From: an uncultured Algibacter sp. | GTDB taxonomy: Bacteria; Bacteroidota; Bacteroidia; Flavobacteriales; Flavobacteriaceae | Direction: 5' to 3' | NCBI RefSeq assembly: GCF_947495925.1 | Contig: NZ_CANMAU010000003.1 | Span: 310,001-374,000, forward strand | DNA: 64,000 nt | Shown here: piece after piece, positions 1 through 10,997 of the stretch | Layout: each line of letters begins with the position of its first letter | Numbering within the stretch: the stretch's first letter is position 1 | The notes under the pieces: model-generated | Database searches by the model: none | What the model was told of the DNA's origin: nothing | The model's input: the letters and a program-made list of their open reading frames with translations, nothing else | Position numbers and translations under genes: made by a program

Positions 1-449
1 AAAAAGGCATGCCAAATAGGGTCTCTTTTACTTTGTTTTAAATAAGTAAAAAAGCCTGCAGTCAATAGTATAAAGATTCCTGCAGCTAAGGCGAACTTTA
101 CTTTTTGAATATGCCTAGATTGCGTATTTTCTTTTTTGTAAAAAGAAACGCCGTATTGCCCACGCTTTATTTCAATATGTATGGAATCATTTAATCCTTC
201 ACCTTCAAAATATTTTTTAAGTTTTTTTCTTAAATGATATATGTTTACTCGAACTGTGGCCTCGCTCTTTTCGTGCTGATATTGAGATCCAAACAATTCT
301 ATGCTGATGTCGCTTGCATTAAGATTTTTATTAACAATTGATGATTCAATTAGGTATTTAAGCAAAATATTACTTGTAGTAGATTTAGAGAAAGTTTTAC
401 TGTTTAGTAATAAGTTTAAAACATTAATTTTCTCTTCTTTTGAAATCAT
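1..449 (-). CDS. Membrane-anchored winged-helix transcriptional regulator (5' part only, cut by window edge)
   Basis: The gene starts at the ATG read from 449 and runs off the left edge, so only 149 codons are visible. Residues about 20-104 resemble the winged-helix DNA-binding domain at the N terminus of CadC/OmpR-like one-component regulators. The stretch TVRVNIYHLRKKLKKYF looks like the recognition helix and IEIKRGQYGV like the wing. Residues about 119-137 form one hydrophobic segment, so the DNA-binding domain is probably cytoplasmic and tethered to the membrane, with the sensor or TPR part beyond the window. It is divergent from the sugar genes that start at 668, which suggests, without proof, that it controls them. 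The domain call is fairly firm; the signal sensed is unknown. Confidence 0.7.
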   Translation of the reverse strand, partial: MISKEEKINVLNLLLNSKTFSKSTTSNILLKYLIESSIVNKNLNASDISIELFGSQYQHEKSEATVRVNIYHLRKKLKKYFEGEGLNDSIHIEIKRGQYGVSFYKKENTQSRHIQKVKFALAAGIFILLTAGFFTYLKQSKRDPIWHAF

Positions 450-667
450 CAGGTATAAATCTTGGGTAAAGTAAAGAAAAATATATCCAATTGGCAATTC
501 TATTGTTTGCACTTCTTTTAACCATTAAAACAACCGTTAAAGGGCGTTAAAAGCTAAATTTTAATATCTACTTCATTAAATTTGAAACCATAGGATTTCT
601 TGATGTACCGCTGGATACTAGTTCAAGAGATGTAATTAAAAGCTAAATTTTAAAAGAACTAATTAGA

Positions 668-2044
668 ATGAAAAGAAACATTTTTAGTGTGCTTGCATTC
701 ATGGTAATAACACTTACGATAAATGCTCAAGGAAAATCAACTCAGCTTTTTAATGGTAAAAATTTAAAAGGATGGAAAGTCTTAAATGGAACGGCTGAGT
801 ATAACGCTGTTGATAATGAAATTGTAGGTACGTCGAAAACAGGAACGCCTAATACCTTTTTGGTGACGAAAAAGGAATACACAAATTTTATTTTAGAATA
901 TGAAATGCTCCTGGGAAGTGGACTAAATTCTGGTGTTCAAATAAGAAGTCATAGCACGAAGGAGTATAAAAACGGAAGAGTACATGGTTTGCAAGTGGAG
1001 GCTGATGATTCTCCTAGGAATTGGTTTGGAGGGATCTTTGATGAAGCTAGAAAGGGGTGGCGTTATCCTTTGGAGTATAATCCAGAAGTAAAAAAGGCAT
1101 ATAAGAAGGGTAAATGGAATAAAATAAAGGTAATAGCTTCTGGCAATCGGATAGCAACATGGGTTAACGGTGTTAATTGTGCCAATTTGTATGAAGAAAA
1201 TGTAGAAACAGGTTTTATAGGCTTGCAGGTTCATGGTATTGGTAATGATAGAAATAAAGCCGGAAAAACTATAAAATGGCGAAATATTTTATTGACCGAA
1301 ATATCGGCAAATTATACTTTTGAAACAACTGTACCAGTAATAAGTTTTTTGAGAAATGAACTTACTGAATACGAGAAGCTTAATGGCTGGAAAATGCTCT
1401 GGGACGGAGAAACACCCGATGGATGGCGAGGTGCAAAAATGGATAAATTCCCAAGTAAAGGCTGGACTATAACAGATGGTGTTTTGACTGTTCACGCCTC
1501 AGGTGGAGCAGAATCTGAACATGGAGGAGATATTGTCACAACTAAACCGTATGAAAATTTTATTCTTGAATTGGATTTCAAATTTACTGAAGGTGCAAAT
1601 AGTGGAATTAAATATTTTGTAGATACAAGTTTGAATAAAGGCAAAGGATCGGCTATAGGTTGCGAGTTTCAAATTTTGGACGATAAAAAGCACCCAGATG
1701 CTAAAAAAGGTGTAGATGGCAATCGTACCTTATCCTCTTTATATGATCTAATAAGGGGAGATGCTCAGGAATATATTCCGTCGTTATATACAAAAAAGTA
1801 TGTTAACGTTAATGACTGGAATAGAGCGCGAATTGTTGTTAATGGAGCAAAAGTACAGCATTTTTTAAATGGATGTAAAATGGTTGAGTATACTAGAGGA
1901 AACCAACAGTGGCGTTCTTTGGTGAAATATAGTAAATATAAGGATTGGCCAAACTTTGGAGAAGCAAAAGAAGGCCTGATTCTTTTGCAAGACCACGGTG
2001 ATGAAGTTCATTTTAAGAATATAAAAATTAAAGAATTAAACTAA
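668..2044 (+). CDS. Secreted double DUF1080 protein (3-keto-disaccharide hydrolase family)
   Basis: The 458-residue protein begins with a signal peptide (about residues 1-21, ending in NAQG). It contains two copies of the DUF1080/LamG-like fold at about 23-213 and 235-457. Each copy opens with a G-W motif ([17 protein letters not shown]) and contains an N-S-G motif ([21 protein letters not shown]). Some members of this family hydrolyse 3-keto-glycosides and others only bind or are uncharacterised, so the activity is inferred. The next gene, 24 bases downstream, encodes an exported Gfo/Idh/MocA oxidoreductase, the class of enzyme that makes or reduces keto-sugars. The pair fits extracytoplasmic glycoside breakdown through a keto intermediate. 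The tandem duplication within one chain is worth noting; most family members have one domain. Confidence 0.82.
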   Translation: MKRNIFSVLAFMVITLTINAQGKSTQLFNGKNLKGWKVLNGTAEYNAVDNEIVGTSKTGTPNTFLVTKKEYTNFILEYEMLLGSGLNSGVQIRSHSTKEYKNGRVHGLQVEADDSPRNWFGGIFDEARKGWRYPLEYNPEVKKAYKKGKWNKIKVIASGNRIATWVNGVNCANLYEENVETGFIGLQVHGIGNDRNKAGKTIKWRNILLTEISANYTFETTVPVISFLRNELTEYEKLNGWKMLWDGETPDGWRGAKMDKFPSKGWTITDGVLTVHASGGAESEHGGDIVTTKPYENFILELDFKFTEGANSGIKYFVDTSLNKGKGSAIGCEFQILDDKKHPDAKKGVDGNRTLSSLYDLIRGDAQEYIPSLYTKKYVNVNDWNRARIVVNGAKVQHFLNGCKMVEYTRGNQQWRSLVKYSKYKDWPNFGEAKEGLILLQDHGDEVHFKNIKIKELN

Positions 2045-2068
2045 TCTATAAACTAAATCGAAAATATA

Positions 2069-3400
2069 ATGTCGACACGAAGAACATTTCTAAAGAATTC
2101 TGCCTTAGGGGTTGCAGGAATCACTTTATCAAGTGCCGTTTCCTACGCAAGTATTATAGAGGCAAATGATAAAGTGAATTTTGCAATTTTAGGTTGTGGA
2201 GGTAGAGCACATGGGTTAGCTAAGGCCATTGCAGAATCCAAACAAGGGAAAGTTGCCGCTATTTGTGATGTAGATGCGACACGTTTAATTGGATTCAAAC
2301 AATTTTGCGAAAAGGAAATAAGACAAAGCCCAGTAATAGAAAACGATTTTAGAAAATTATTGGAAGATAGGACTATTGATGCTATTGTTGTTGCAACACC
2401 TGAGCATTGGCATGCTCCCATGTCAATAATGGGAATGCAAGCTGGAAAGCATGTATATGTAGAAAAGCCATGTAGTCATAATCCACATGAGAATGAACTT
2501 TTAGTTCAGGTACAGAAAAAGTACGGGAAGGTTTGTCAAATGGGTAACCAACAGCGTTCGTCACGAACATCTGCTCTGGCTATAAGTGATATTAAATCAG
2601 GCATTATTGGAGATGTTTATGCTGGTAAAGCTGTTTATGCTAATGCTAGAAAGTCTATTGGTACTGGGAAGAAAATTCCTGTCCCAGAAACTTTGGATTG
2701 GGATTTGTGGCAAGGTCCAGCACCAAGGGAAGCTTATCGCGATAATGTACACCCTTATAACTGGCATTGGTTTAGAACGTGGGGAACTGGTGAAATACAT
2801 AATAATGGTACACATGAAATAGATATTTGTCGTTGGGCTTTAGGAGTTAAATATCCTAAACGAGTGGTTTCGGCTGGAGGGAGGTTACATTATAAAAATG
2901 ATGATTGGGAATGGTTTGATACTCAAATGGTAAATTATGAATTTGAAGGCGGGAAACTTTTAACATGGGATGGTAGAAGTTGTAACGCATTTAAATCTGT
3001 TGGAGGTCGAGGAGCTGTTATTTATGGAACAACAGGTAGCATTCTTTTAGATAGGTCTAAGTATGTACTTTTTGATATAAATGGAAAGGTTGTTAAAGAA
3101 CAATTTGAAAATGAAAAGAAAGATTCAAAAGCGAACAAAACTTCTGATACCGTTGGTTTTGATGGATTAACGGTAAGTCATATGCAAAATTTTATAAATG
3201 CGATATTGACAGGTGAAAAATTGAATTCACCTATTGCTGATGCAGCAATATCAACGCAATTGTGTCATTTAGGAAATATAGCGCAAGATCTCGAAGAGAG
3301 TTTAAATATAGACTCAAAAACAGGTAGAGTACTAAACAATAAGGGAGCCGATATGTTTTGGAAACGTAGTTATGAGAAAGGCTGGGAACCCAAATTATAA
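2069..3400 (+). CDS. Tat-exported Gfo/Idh/MocA family oxidoreductase
   Basis: The 443-residue protein has a twin-arginine signal at its N terminus (STRRTFLKNSALGVAG). A Rossmann fold follows at about 34-160, with the nucleotide motif ILGCGGRAHG, and then the family signature EKPCSHNP around residue 133. The C-terminal alpha/beta domain carries conserved HNNGTHEIDICRWALG, typical of bacteroidal periplasmic oxidoreductases that keep NAD(P) tightly bound. Tat export implies that the protein folds with its cofactor before crossing the membrane. It is probably co-transcribed with the DUF1080 gene 24 bases upstream, and a terminator follows at 3452. Likely role: redox conversion of a sugar or glycoside hydroxyl in the periplasm. 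The substrate cannot be read from the sequence. Confidence 0.88.
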   Translation: MSTRRTFLKNSALGVAGITLSSAVSYASIIEANDKVNFAILGCGGRAHGLAKAIAESKQGKVAAICDVDATRLIGFKQFCEKEIRQSPVIENDFRKLLEDRTIDAIVVATPEHWHAPMSIMGMQAGKHVYVEKPCSHNPHENELLVQVQKKYGKVCQMGNQQRSSRTSALAISDIKSGIIGDVYAGKAVYANARKSIGTGKKIPVPETLDWDLWQGPAPREAYRDNVHPYNWHWFRTWGTGEIHNNGTHEIDICRWALGVKYPKRVVSAGGRLHYKNDDWEWFDTQMVNYEFEGGKLLTWDGRSCNAFKSVGGRGAVIYGTTGSILLDRSKYVLFDINGKVVKEQFENEKKDSKANKTSDTVGFDGLTVSHMQNFINAILTGEKLNSPIADAAISTQLCHLGNIAQDLEESLNIDSKTGRVLNNKGADMFWKRSYEKGWEPKL

Positions 3401-3451
3401 CGTGTGTTTTTATAATTGAATTAAGGTAAATTCAAGATTAAATAAAAAAAT

Positions 3452-3482
3452 GCCTCAAATTTTATTTTTGGGGCGTTTTTTA
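3452..3482 (+). terminator. Rho-independent terminator after the oxidoreductase gene
   Basis: GCCTCAAA at 3452-3459 pairs with TTTGGGGC at 3467-3474 (one G-U pair), followed by a T run. It ends the DUF1080/oxidoreductase transcript. Confidence 0.75.
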
Positions 3483-3550
3483 TTTAGGTTTTTAATTTAA
3501 TTTCGACGGAGTATATAGAAAAAGTCAGACTAAAGCACCACAAGTTTTGA

Positions 3551-4738
3551 ATGGGTCATAAAAAGTTAGTTTTACCTTTAATTATTATTTCACAGTTTTG
3601 CTGTACCTCTTTGTGGTTTGCTGGAAATGCAGTAATTGAAGATTTGATTATCAGTTTTAAATTGGATTTTTCAGCTTTGGGACATCTGACTTCAGCAGTG
3701 CAATTAGGTTTTATTTTTGGAACATTATTATTTGCAATTTTAACAATCACAGATCGATTTTCACCTTCAAAAGTATTTTTTTATAGTGCCATAATCGCAT
3801 CAATATTTAACATACTAATCGTTTTTGATGGTCAAAATTTGAGTAATTTAATTTTATTTAGATTTTTGACTGGTTTTTTTTTGGCTGGAATTTATCCTGT
3901 GGGTATGAAGATTGCATCTGACTATTATAAGGCTGGTTTAGGGAAATCTTTAGGGCTTTTGGTAGGAGCTTTGGCATTAGGAACAGCCTTTCCTCATTTA
4001 TTAAAAGGAAGTTTTAATGATATAATTTCTTGGAAAGGTATGATACTAACAACCTCTTTATTGGCTATAATAGGAGGTGTATTAATACGATTATTTGTAC
4101 CTAACGGACCATATAGGAAATCTCTAAAACGTTTTGATATTTCGGTAAGTTATAAGGTCTTTAGGGATAGTAAATTCAGATCTGCAGCTTTTGGGTACTT
4201 CGGGCATATGTGGGAGTTATATGCGTTTTGGGCATTTATCCCTGTATTATTGTCTGCTTATACCAAGATACATCCTGACATAAAATATAATATTCCTTTG
4301 CTTAGTTTTGTTATTATTGCTTTTGGGGGTGTTGCTTGTGTAATATCTGGGTATTTGTCGCAAAAATTTCATTCAAAAGGTATTGCAACGGCCTCGCTTT
4401 TTTTATCGTGTACGTGCTGTTTGTTATCTCCAATAATTTTTCAGATACATTCAGAATTGATTTTAATTTTATTTTTGATTTTTTGGGGCATGGTGGTTAT
4501 TGCCGATTCACCATTATTTTCCACTTTGGTAGCTCAAAGTGCAAACGAAAATTTTAAGGGTACTGCACTCACCATAGTTAATTGTATTGGTTTTACAATT
4601 ACCATATTTAGTATTCAGATATTGAACAATCTTATGGTGTTTGTCAATGAAAAATACCTGTTCTTATTTTTGGCAATCGGTCCTGTTTTTGGGTTGTTTT
4701 TCCTTTTAAGGAAAACGAAAGTCAGCTCTTTGGATTAA
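3551..4738 (+). CDS. MFS transporter
   Basis: This 395-residue protein is almost entirely hydrophobic, with about 12 predicted membrane segments, the normal length and topology for the major facilitator superfamily. The first half contains a short basic loop after the second segment and the sequence [19 protein letters not shown], typical of MFS helix 4/5. A central hydrophilic loop around residues 190-205 ([15 protein letters not shown]) separates the halves. The substrate is unknown. It starts 69 bases after the preceding terminator, so it probably has its own promoter. Its 3' end overlaps the convergent lolD gene by 17 bases. Confidence 0.82.
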   Translation: MGHKKLVLPLIIISQFCCTSLWFAGNAVIEDLIISFKLDFSALGHLTSAVQLGFIFGTLLFAILTITDRFSPSKVFFYSAIIASIFNILIVFDGQNLSNLILFRFLTGFFLAGIYPVGMKIASDYYKAGLGKSLGLLVGALALGTAFPHLLKGSFNDIISWKGMILTTSLLAIIGGVLIRLFVPNGPYRKSLKRFDISVSYKVFRDSKFRSAAFGYFGHMWELYAFWAFIPVLLSAYTKIHPDIKYNIPLLSFVIIAFGGVACVISGYLSQKFHSKGIATASLFLSCTCCLLSPIIFQIHSELILILFLIFWGMVVIADSPLFSTLVAQSANENFKGTALTIVNCIGFTITIFSIQILNNLMVFVNEKYLFLFLAIGPVFGLFFLLRKTKVSSLD

Positions 4739-5393
4739 TTATTTTTCCATCAGTCATGGTCAGTTTGCGATCTGCCATATTAGCTAAATCCGCATTATGC
4801 GTAACAATTACAAAAGTTTGACCAAATTCATTACGTAGTTTAAAGAATAAGTCATGTAAATTTTTAGCTGATTCACTATCTAAATTTCCAGAGGGTTCGT
4901 CTGCAAAAATCAAATCGGGGTTATTTATAAGAGCTCTGGCTACAGCTACACGTTGTTGTTCACCTCCCGAAAGTTCGTTAGGCTTATGATCATATCTGTT
5001 AGACAAACCTAGGAAGTCTAATAGTTCTTTAGCGCGTTTTTCAGCATCACTTTTTTTTGTACCCTTAATAAATGCAGGCAAACATACATTTTCGATGGCC
5101 GTAAATTCAGGTAATAATTGATGAAACTGAAAAATAAAACCAATATGTTCGTTTCTAAACTTGGCTAAAGCCTTATCCTTTAACCCACTAACATTAGTGT
5201 TATTAATACTCAATTCAAAATCTACATGGGATGAAGCGCTGTCTAAGGTTCCTAATATTTGTAGCAAGGTTGTTTTTCCAGCTCCAGAAGCCCCAACTAT
5301 AGATACTACTTCTCCTTTTTTTATGTGAAGATCAACACCTTTTAAAACCTGTAAATCACCGTAGTATTTATGTATGTTTTTTGCTAGAATCAT
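4722..5393 (-). CDS. lolD: LolD-type ABC transporter ATP-binding protein
   Basis: This is a complete 223-residue ABC ATPase of the MacB/LolD class. Walker A is GASGAGKTT (about 33-41), the Q-loop region is [10 protein letters not shown], the signature is LSGGEQQR, and Walker B is [13 protein letters not shown], followed by the H-loop histidine in [10 protein letters not shown]. The family works with LolC/E-like permeases to release outer-membrane lipoproteins from the inner membrane; no permease gene is present in this window, so the partner must be encoded elsewhere. The LolD name rests on overall family resemblance. A MacB-like or FtsE-like export role is the main alternative. Confidence 0.82.
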   Translation of the reverse strand: MILAKNIHKYYGDLQVLKGVDLHIKKGEVVSIVGASGAGKTTLLQILGTLDSASSHVDFELSINNTNVSGLKDKALAKFRNEHIGFIFQFHQLLPEFTAIENVCLPAFIKGTKKSDAEKRAKELLDFLGLSNRYDHKPNELSGGEQQRVAVARALINNPDLIFADEPSGNLDSESAKNLHDLFFKLRNEFGQTFVIVTHNADLANMADRKLTMTDGKIINPKS

Positions 5394-5441
5394 CTTTCAA
5401 AATTGAGCTGTGAATTTAATACTTTATGTGCTCATGTACAA

Positions 5442-7931
5442 TTATCCTTTTGACTTGTTTCTTAATGTCTTTTTTATATCATTATAGTCTATGAAATAAA
5501 CAAGTCGCAAAGAGAAGGTGTTTCTATTGTCCTGCTGAAATAACTCATCAAGGCTTTCTTTATACGTGGCCATAGCGTCATCTGATTCGTTAAAAATTTG
5601 ATTTCTATATAAAGCCGTTAAAAAACTTCCTGGAGCAAATTGCCAAGTGTAACTCAAATCTAAGTTCCAGGTATTGAAATTAATGTCAGGATTAAAATCT
5701 GAATCACTACCAATCGTATATTTTGTATGTGTATCTGATGTTTTTAGTGAGCCATCATTTTGTAAGTCGTAAACTTGGTTATCATAAGTCACCCGACTTA
5801 AATAGTTTCTAAATGTTAAGTTTAGTGAGTTAAAAGGATCGAATGTATAGCTGCCCGATATACTTAATTCTGTAATAGTTCTATCGCGTTGACCAAAAAT
5901 AATACTGTCTTCAACATCTTGCCCGTTAATATAGCCTCGATCTGCCGTATAATCGTCATATTGAAGTCTAAATATTAATAAGAATTTATCATTAAATTTA
6001 AAACGAGGGCTAAAACCAAACCACCAATTGTTGAAATTCTCTCGTTCTTTATCGAAGAATAAGCCATAACCAAAATTAGCATCAACGGCGAAAAACCTGT
6101 TGAAATCTGAGGATAACCAAACGTTAGATTCTGTATAGTTCTTAGTTACAAAAAAACTATTAAAGTCGTCTCTAGGTTCAAAATAGTCATAACGTTTATT
6201 AATATTCCAAAAAACGTTAAAGCCGTACGAAAGTAATTTTTTATTTGTAGCACGAATTCTGAAACCCGTGTTGGCATCTGTGAATGTGCTGGGGTTAGCA
6301 AGTTGTCTATAATTAAACCAGCTATTTATTCTAAAATTATTTAGCTTTTTTGTAGGCTCGAAAATTCTATAGCTAAAGTCAGCTCCAAAATTACTAAAGT
6401 TGTTCCTAAATTGAATGCCCATGTCGTTAATATCAAAATTTTCATCAGCATACCTGTAATCTGCACTATATTGAAAATTCCCACTGTTTTTGCCTATTTC
6501 TAATTTAGCACTATACCCATTAGGTTTATCTTCAATATCGTTAAAGCTACTCATTTTTATTTCTCCATTGGTGCCGTAAATGTTTTTCTTATTATTTATG
6601 TCAAACAAAAAGCCGGTGACGTTTGAGTCTTTAAAGTCGCCATCTCTGGTAACGTTGGTATTTATTAATGTGACCGAAGAGTTTTTATTGAATTGCTGAT
6701 CTAGAACCATTATATTATAATTAGTTAAGGGTTCAACAAGTTCAGTTCTTCTCGTTTTTACAGTTTCTTCTTCAGAGGTACCTTCATTTTTAATTTCAGA
6801 AGTTTCAATCGTGGTATAAGTTTCTTTTGTTATGGCATTAAAAAAACCAACTCCTAGGCCTTTTCTAGTTCGTCCAGAAACTTTAATAGCATTAATTAAT
6901 TGTACTTTTTCAGGATAATCAACAAACTCTTCATTGTCTTCGAGTTCTGGAGTATAGTAAGGACTTCCTCCTACACGTCTGGAATAAAACAAATTCCCCT
7001 TATTAAAAAGGTCTATACCTTCAGTAAAAAATTGACGCTGCTCTGTAAAACGTTGCTCAAAGGGACCTAAATTTAATCTAACATTATCAAAACCAACTTG
7101 ACTAAAATCGGGTATTAAGGTGGCATCTAATGTGAAATTTTCGGTAATACCATATTTTAAATCTAAGCCTGCGGCGAAATCAGTTTCTGTTTTTCCTTCA
7201 AAGTTACTTACCAATCCTGATGCATAGGGATAAAAGCTTAGTCGTGTAGGTGGTTTTATGTTTTTTAAACCTTTTAGTTGTCCATGATAAAGACCAAAAT
7301 TTCCTTTAGTAACATCAATGGCATTCCATGTATATTGTTTTCGTGTCTTCCTGTAATGCCTGTGAAATTGAATTCCCCAAGTAGGGTTTTCCTGTTGCGT
7401 GAAGCGTAACGTTCTGTAGGGAATTTTCACTTCCAATGTCCAACCGTCTTTCTGGATTTTTACGGCGCTATCCCATACAGCATTCCAATCAAAATCTTCT
7501 CCTACTCCGGGGCTGTCAATAGCATCGGCCTGTGTACCCGAACTAAAAATAAAAAACTCCGTATTATTTTGGGCATCATTATTAGGATTAAAAATAATAC
7601 CAAAAAAATCAGATTGTCCAAAATTATCACGTTTGGTGAATTGCCGCATCATATCCTCTGGGTTGTCATACAGATAGGCCGAAATATAAATGGCATCATC
7701 ATCATAAGTCAATTTAACTTCGCTTCGTTTCTCTTTGCTTGGCGTATGACCGATATCTGGTCTAAATTGAATAAAGTTTGAAGCAACTTGTAGGGTGTCC
7801 CAAATTTTTTCATCCAATACACCGTCAATAGTAGGCGGAACTTTTGTTCTAGTTATTTGGTAAACTTTTTTGTCTTGGGAATACAAATGTAGAGATGTGC
7901 ATAATAATATGAATATTATTAGATGCTTCAT
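5442..7931 (-). CDS. DUF5916 outer-membrane protein with N-terminal CBM9-like domain
   Basis: I place the start at ATG 7929-7931, which gives 829 residues and puts the signal peptide (MKHLIIFILLC...YSQ) at the N terminus; the frame stays open upstream to 7979. Residues about 25-225 resemble the carbohydrate-binding family 9 fold (TIDGVLDEKIWD near the start, then WTLEVKIPYRTLRF). The remainder is a long series of alternating aromatic/polar strands, as expected for an outer-membrane beta-barrel, and includes GPFEQRFTEQRQFFTEG, a hallmark of DUF5916. These proteins are widespread in Bacteroidota; their function is not established and surface binding or transport is only an inference. A promoter candidate lies upstream at 7988-8021. 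Confidence 0.82.
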   Translation of the reverse strand: MKHLIIFILLCTSLHLYSQDKKVYQITRTKVPPTIDGVLDEKIWDTLQVASNFIQFRPDIGHTPSKEKRSEVKLTYDDDAIYISAYLYDNPEDMMRQFTKRDNFGQSDFFGIIFNPNNDAQNNTEFFIFSSGTQADAIDSPGVGEDFDWNAVWDSAVKIQKDGWTLEVKIPYRTLRFTQQENPTWGIQFHRHYRKTRKQYTWNAIDVTKGNFGLYHGQLKGLKNIKPPTRLSFYPYASGLVSNFEGKTETDFAAGLDLKYGITENFTLDATLIPDFSQVGFDNVRLNLGPFEQRFTEQRQFFTEGIDLFNKGNLFYSRRVGGSPYYTPELEDNEEFVDYPEKVQLINAIKVSGRTRKGLGVGFFNAITKETYTTIETSEIKNEGTSEEETVKTRRTELVEPLTNYNIMVLDQQFNKNSSVTLINTNVTRDGDFKDSNVTGFLFDINNKKNIYGTNGEIKMSSFNDIEDKPNGYSAKLEIGKNSGNFQYSADYRYADENFDINDMGIQFRNNFSNFGADFSYRIFEPTKKLNNFRINSWFNYRQLANPSTFTDANTGFRIRATNKKLLSYGFNVFWNINKRYDYFEPRDDFNSFFVTKNYTESNVWLSSDFNRFFAVDANFGYGLFFDKERENFNNWWFGFSPRFKFNDKFLLIFRLQYDDYTADRGYINGQDVEDSIIFGQRDRTITELSISGSYTFDPFNSLNLTFRNYLSRVTYDNQVYDLQNDGSLKTSDTHTKYTIGSDSDFNPDINFNTWNLDLSYTWQFAPGSFLTALYRNQIFNESDDAMATYKESLDELFQQDNRNTFSLRLVYFIDYNDIKKTLRNKSKG

Positions 7932-7987
7932 AGTTTTGATTTGATAGATGAAAATGTAGTTATCCAGCTTTAAAGACAAATACTAAA

Positions 7988-8021
7988 CAAATTTAAATTT
8001 GAGTATTTTTAATACTCCCAA
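7988..8021 (-). promoter_or_regulatory. Candidate promoter of the DUF5916 gene; -7 box is palindromic
   Basis: On the minus strand, TTG (8021-8019) is followed after 23 bases by TAAATTTG (7995-7988), matching the Bacteroidota TTG/TAnnTTTG consensus. CAAATTTAAATTTG at 7988-8001 is a perfect palindrome, so the same sequence also offers a plus-strand -7 box toward folE. A perfect hairpin GAGTATT-TTT-AATACTC follows at 8001-8017. Confidence 0.45.
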
Positions 8022-8117
8022 AAAAAAGTTAAAAATTATAGAGGTTACTTAATTTTAAGCTTAAGGTTTATTTTAAGTAACTTTATTCTATATTTAATAT
8101 CTCGAAAATAAAATATT

Positions 8118-8705
8118 ATGCCATATAAAAGCTTTGAAGAATATAACATGCAGGTAACCGATGATGTAAAGGACAGGTATAAAAGTATTATTGAAGATTT
8201 AGGAGAAAATACGACCCGAGAAGGACTTTTAAAAACACCCGAACGTGCTGCAAAAGCTATGCAATTTTTAACCCAAGGTTATGATCAAGATCCTGTTGAA
8301 ATATTAAAAGGCGCTATGTTTAAGGAGTCTTATAATGAAATGGTTATTGTAAAAGATATTGAACTTTATTCGCTTTGCGAACATCATATATTGCCGTTTT
8401 TTGGCAAGGCGCATATTGCTTACATTCCAAATGGTCATATTGTGGGTTTAAGTAAACTTCCAAGAATTGTTGATGTATTTGCAAGGCGATTACAAGTGCA
8501 AGAACGCTTAACAGAGCAGGTGTTAGATTGTATTAATGATACGTTGAAACCTCAAGGCGTTGCCGTAGTTATTGAAGCTTCTCATATGTGTATGATGATG
8601 CGTGGTGTACAAAAACAAAACTCTGTTACTACAACTTCTGGATTTAGAGGGCAGTTTGAAAAAATAGAAACTCGAAATGAGTTTTTAAAGTTAATAGGGA
8701 AGTAG
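8118..8705 (+). CDS. folE: GTP cyclohydrolase I
   Basis: This 195-residue protein is a full-length GTP cyclohydrolase I, which converts GTP to dihydroneopterin triphosphate, the first step towards folate and pterins. The zinc ligands are visible as C87 and H90 in LCEHHILPF and C158 in SHMCMMMRG. The substrate-contacting segments [10 protein letters not shown] and QVQERLTEQ are intact. It is transcribed away from the DUF5916 gene across a 186-base divergent region. No riboswitch-like structure is evident. A small membrane protein follows 57 bases downstream. Confidence 0.97.
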   Translation: MPYKSFEEYNMQVTDDVKDRYKSIIEDLGENTTREGLLKTPERAAKAMQFLTQGYDQDPVEILKGAMFKESYNEMVIVKDIELYSLCEHHILPFFGKAHIAYIPNGHIVGLSKLPRIVDVFARRLQVQERLTEQVLDCINDTLKPQGVAVVIEASHMCMMMRGVQKQNSVTTTSGFRGQFEKIETRNEFLKLIGK

Positions 8706-8762
8706 CATTATAACATATTTTGGTATGTTTATTGTTTATCATATAGCATCAATAAATACTTA

Positions 8763-9026
8763 ATGAATAAATACAAAAAACTTTTAATAGGAATAGTGCT
8801 TGACGCCATTGGCTGTATTTCCTATTTCATACCTGGCATTGGTGAATTTGCAGATGTTGTTTGGGCACCAATAGCTGGTTGGCTTATGACTAAATTATAT
8901 AAGGGGAAACCTGGTAAAATTGCAGGTATCGTGGCTTTTGTTGAAGAAGCTGTGCCTGGCTTAGATATTATACCAACATTTACCTTAATGTGGTTATACA
9001 CTTATGTTTTTAATAAGGAAAAGTGA
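8763..9026 (+). CDS. Small conserved membrane protein, function unknown
   Basis: This 87-residue protein has about three hydrophobic stretches (roughly 6-25, 27-42 and 65-83). It contains the motifs FIPGIGEFADVVWAPIAGW and EEAVPGLDIIPTFT. I recognise it as a small membrane protein recurrent in Bacteroidota, but I know of no assigned function. It follows folE in the same direction after 57 bases and could be co-transcribed with it. The ATG start, low charge and length argue that it is a real gene. Confidence 0.65.
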   Translation: MNKYKKLLIGIVLDAIGCISYFIPGIGEFADVVWAPIAGWLMTKLYKGKPGKIAGIVAFVEEAVPGLDIIPTFTLMWLYTYVFNKEK

Positions 9027-9256
9027 TTTTTATGGTTTTGTTTAACAGTTTAGGTTATAAAAAATAATTACTTATAGCAGTGAGATATGAAATCATTTTA
9101 ATATGTGGTGTCTAGTTTTAAATAAACGTAACCGAAAAATATACAAAATCAAGCTATACGAACCTTTATACAATCTAAAAACGCACCTAAAATCATTGTT
9201 AACAAATCACTTTTAAATAACTAAAAAACAATTCCTGAATAACTGTTTTAATTTTG

Positions 9257-9264
9257 TAAATTTG
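9257..9264 (+). promoter_or_regulatory. -7 promoter box of pyrG
   Basis: TAAATTTG matches the Bacteroidota -7 consensus TAnnTTTG and lies 20 bases before the pyrG ATG. No clear TTG is found at the usual -33 distance. Confidence 0.45.
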
Positions 9265-9275
9265 CCTGCGTTTAA

Positions 9276-10925
<1,650 letters not shown>

Positions 10926-10952
10926 TTTTGGATAGCTTATTGATAAGTTATT

Positions 10953-10981
10953 GACATTCCTGCTTATGCAGGAGTCTTTTT
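10953..10981 (+). terminator. Terminator-like hairpin between pyrG and yidC (possible REP-like element)
   Basis: GAC and CCTGC pair with GCAGG and GTC around a TTAT loop (10953-10976, with a two-base bulge), followed by TTTTT. The CCTGC...GCAGG core resembles short dispersed palindromes seen in flavobacterial genomes, so it may be a repeat that acts as an attenuator. Confidence 0.5.
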
Positions 10982-10997
10982 AATAGAGATAGAATAC

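Noticed and set aside
9036-9046. A lone TTTTGTTTAAC, similar to the half-site of the fasciclin operator.
   Set aside because: No matching inverted half at 16 bases and no second copy; a single AT-rich match is expected by chance.
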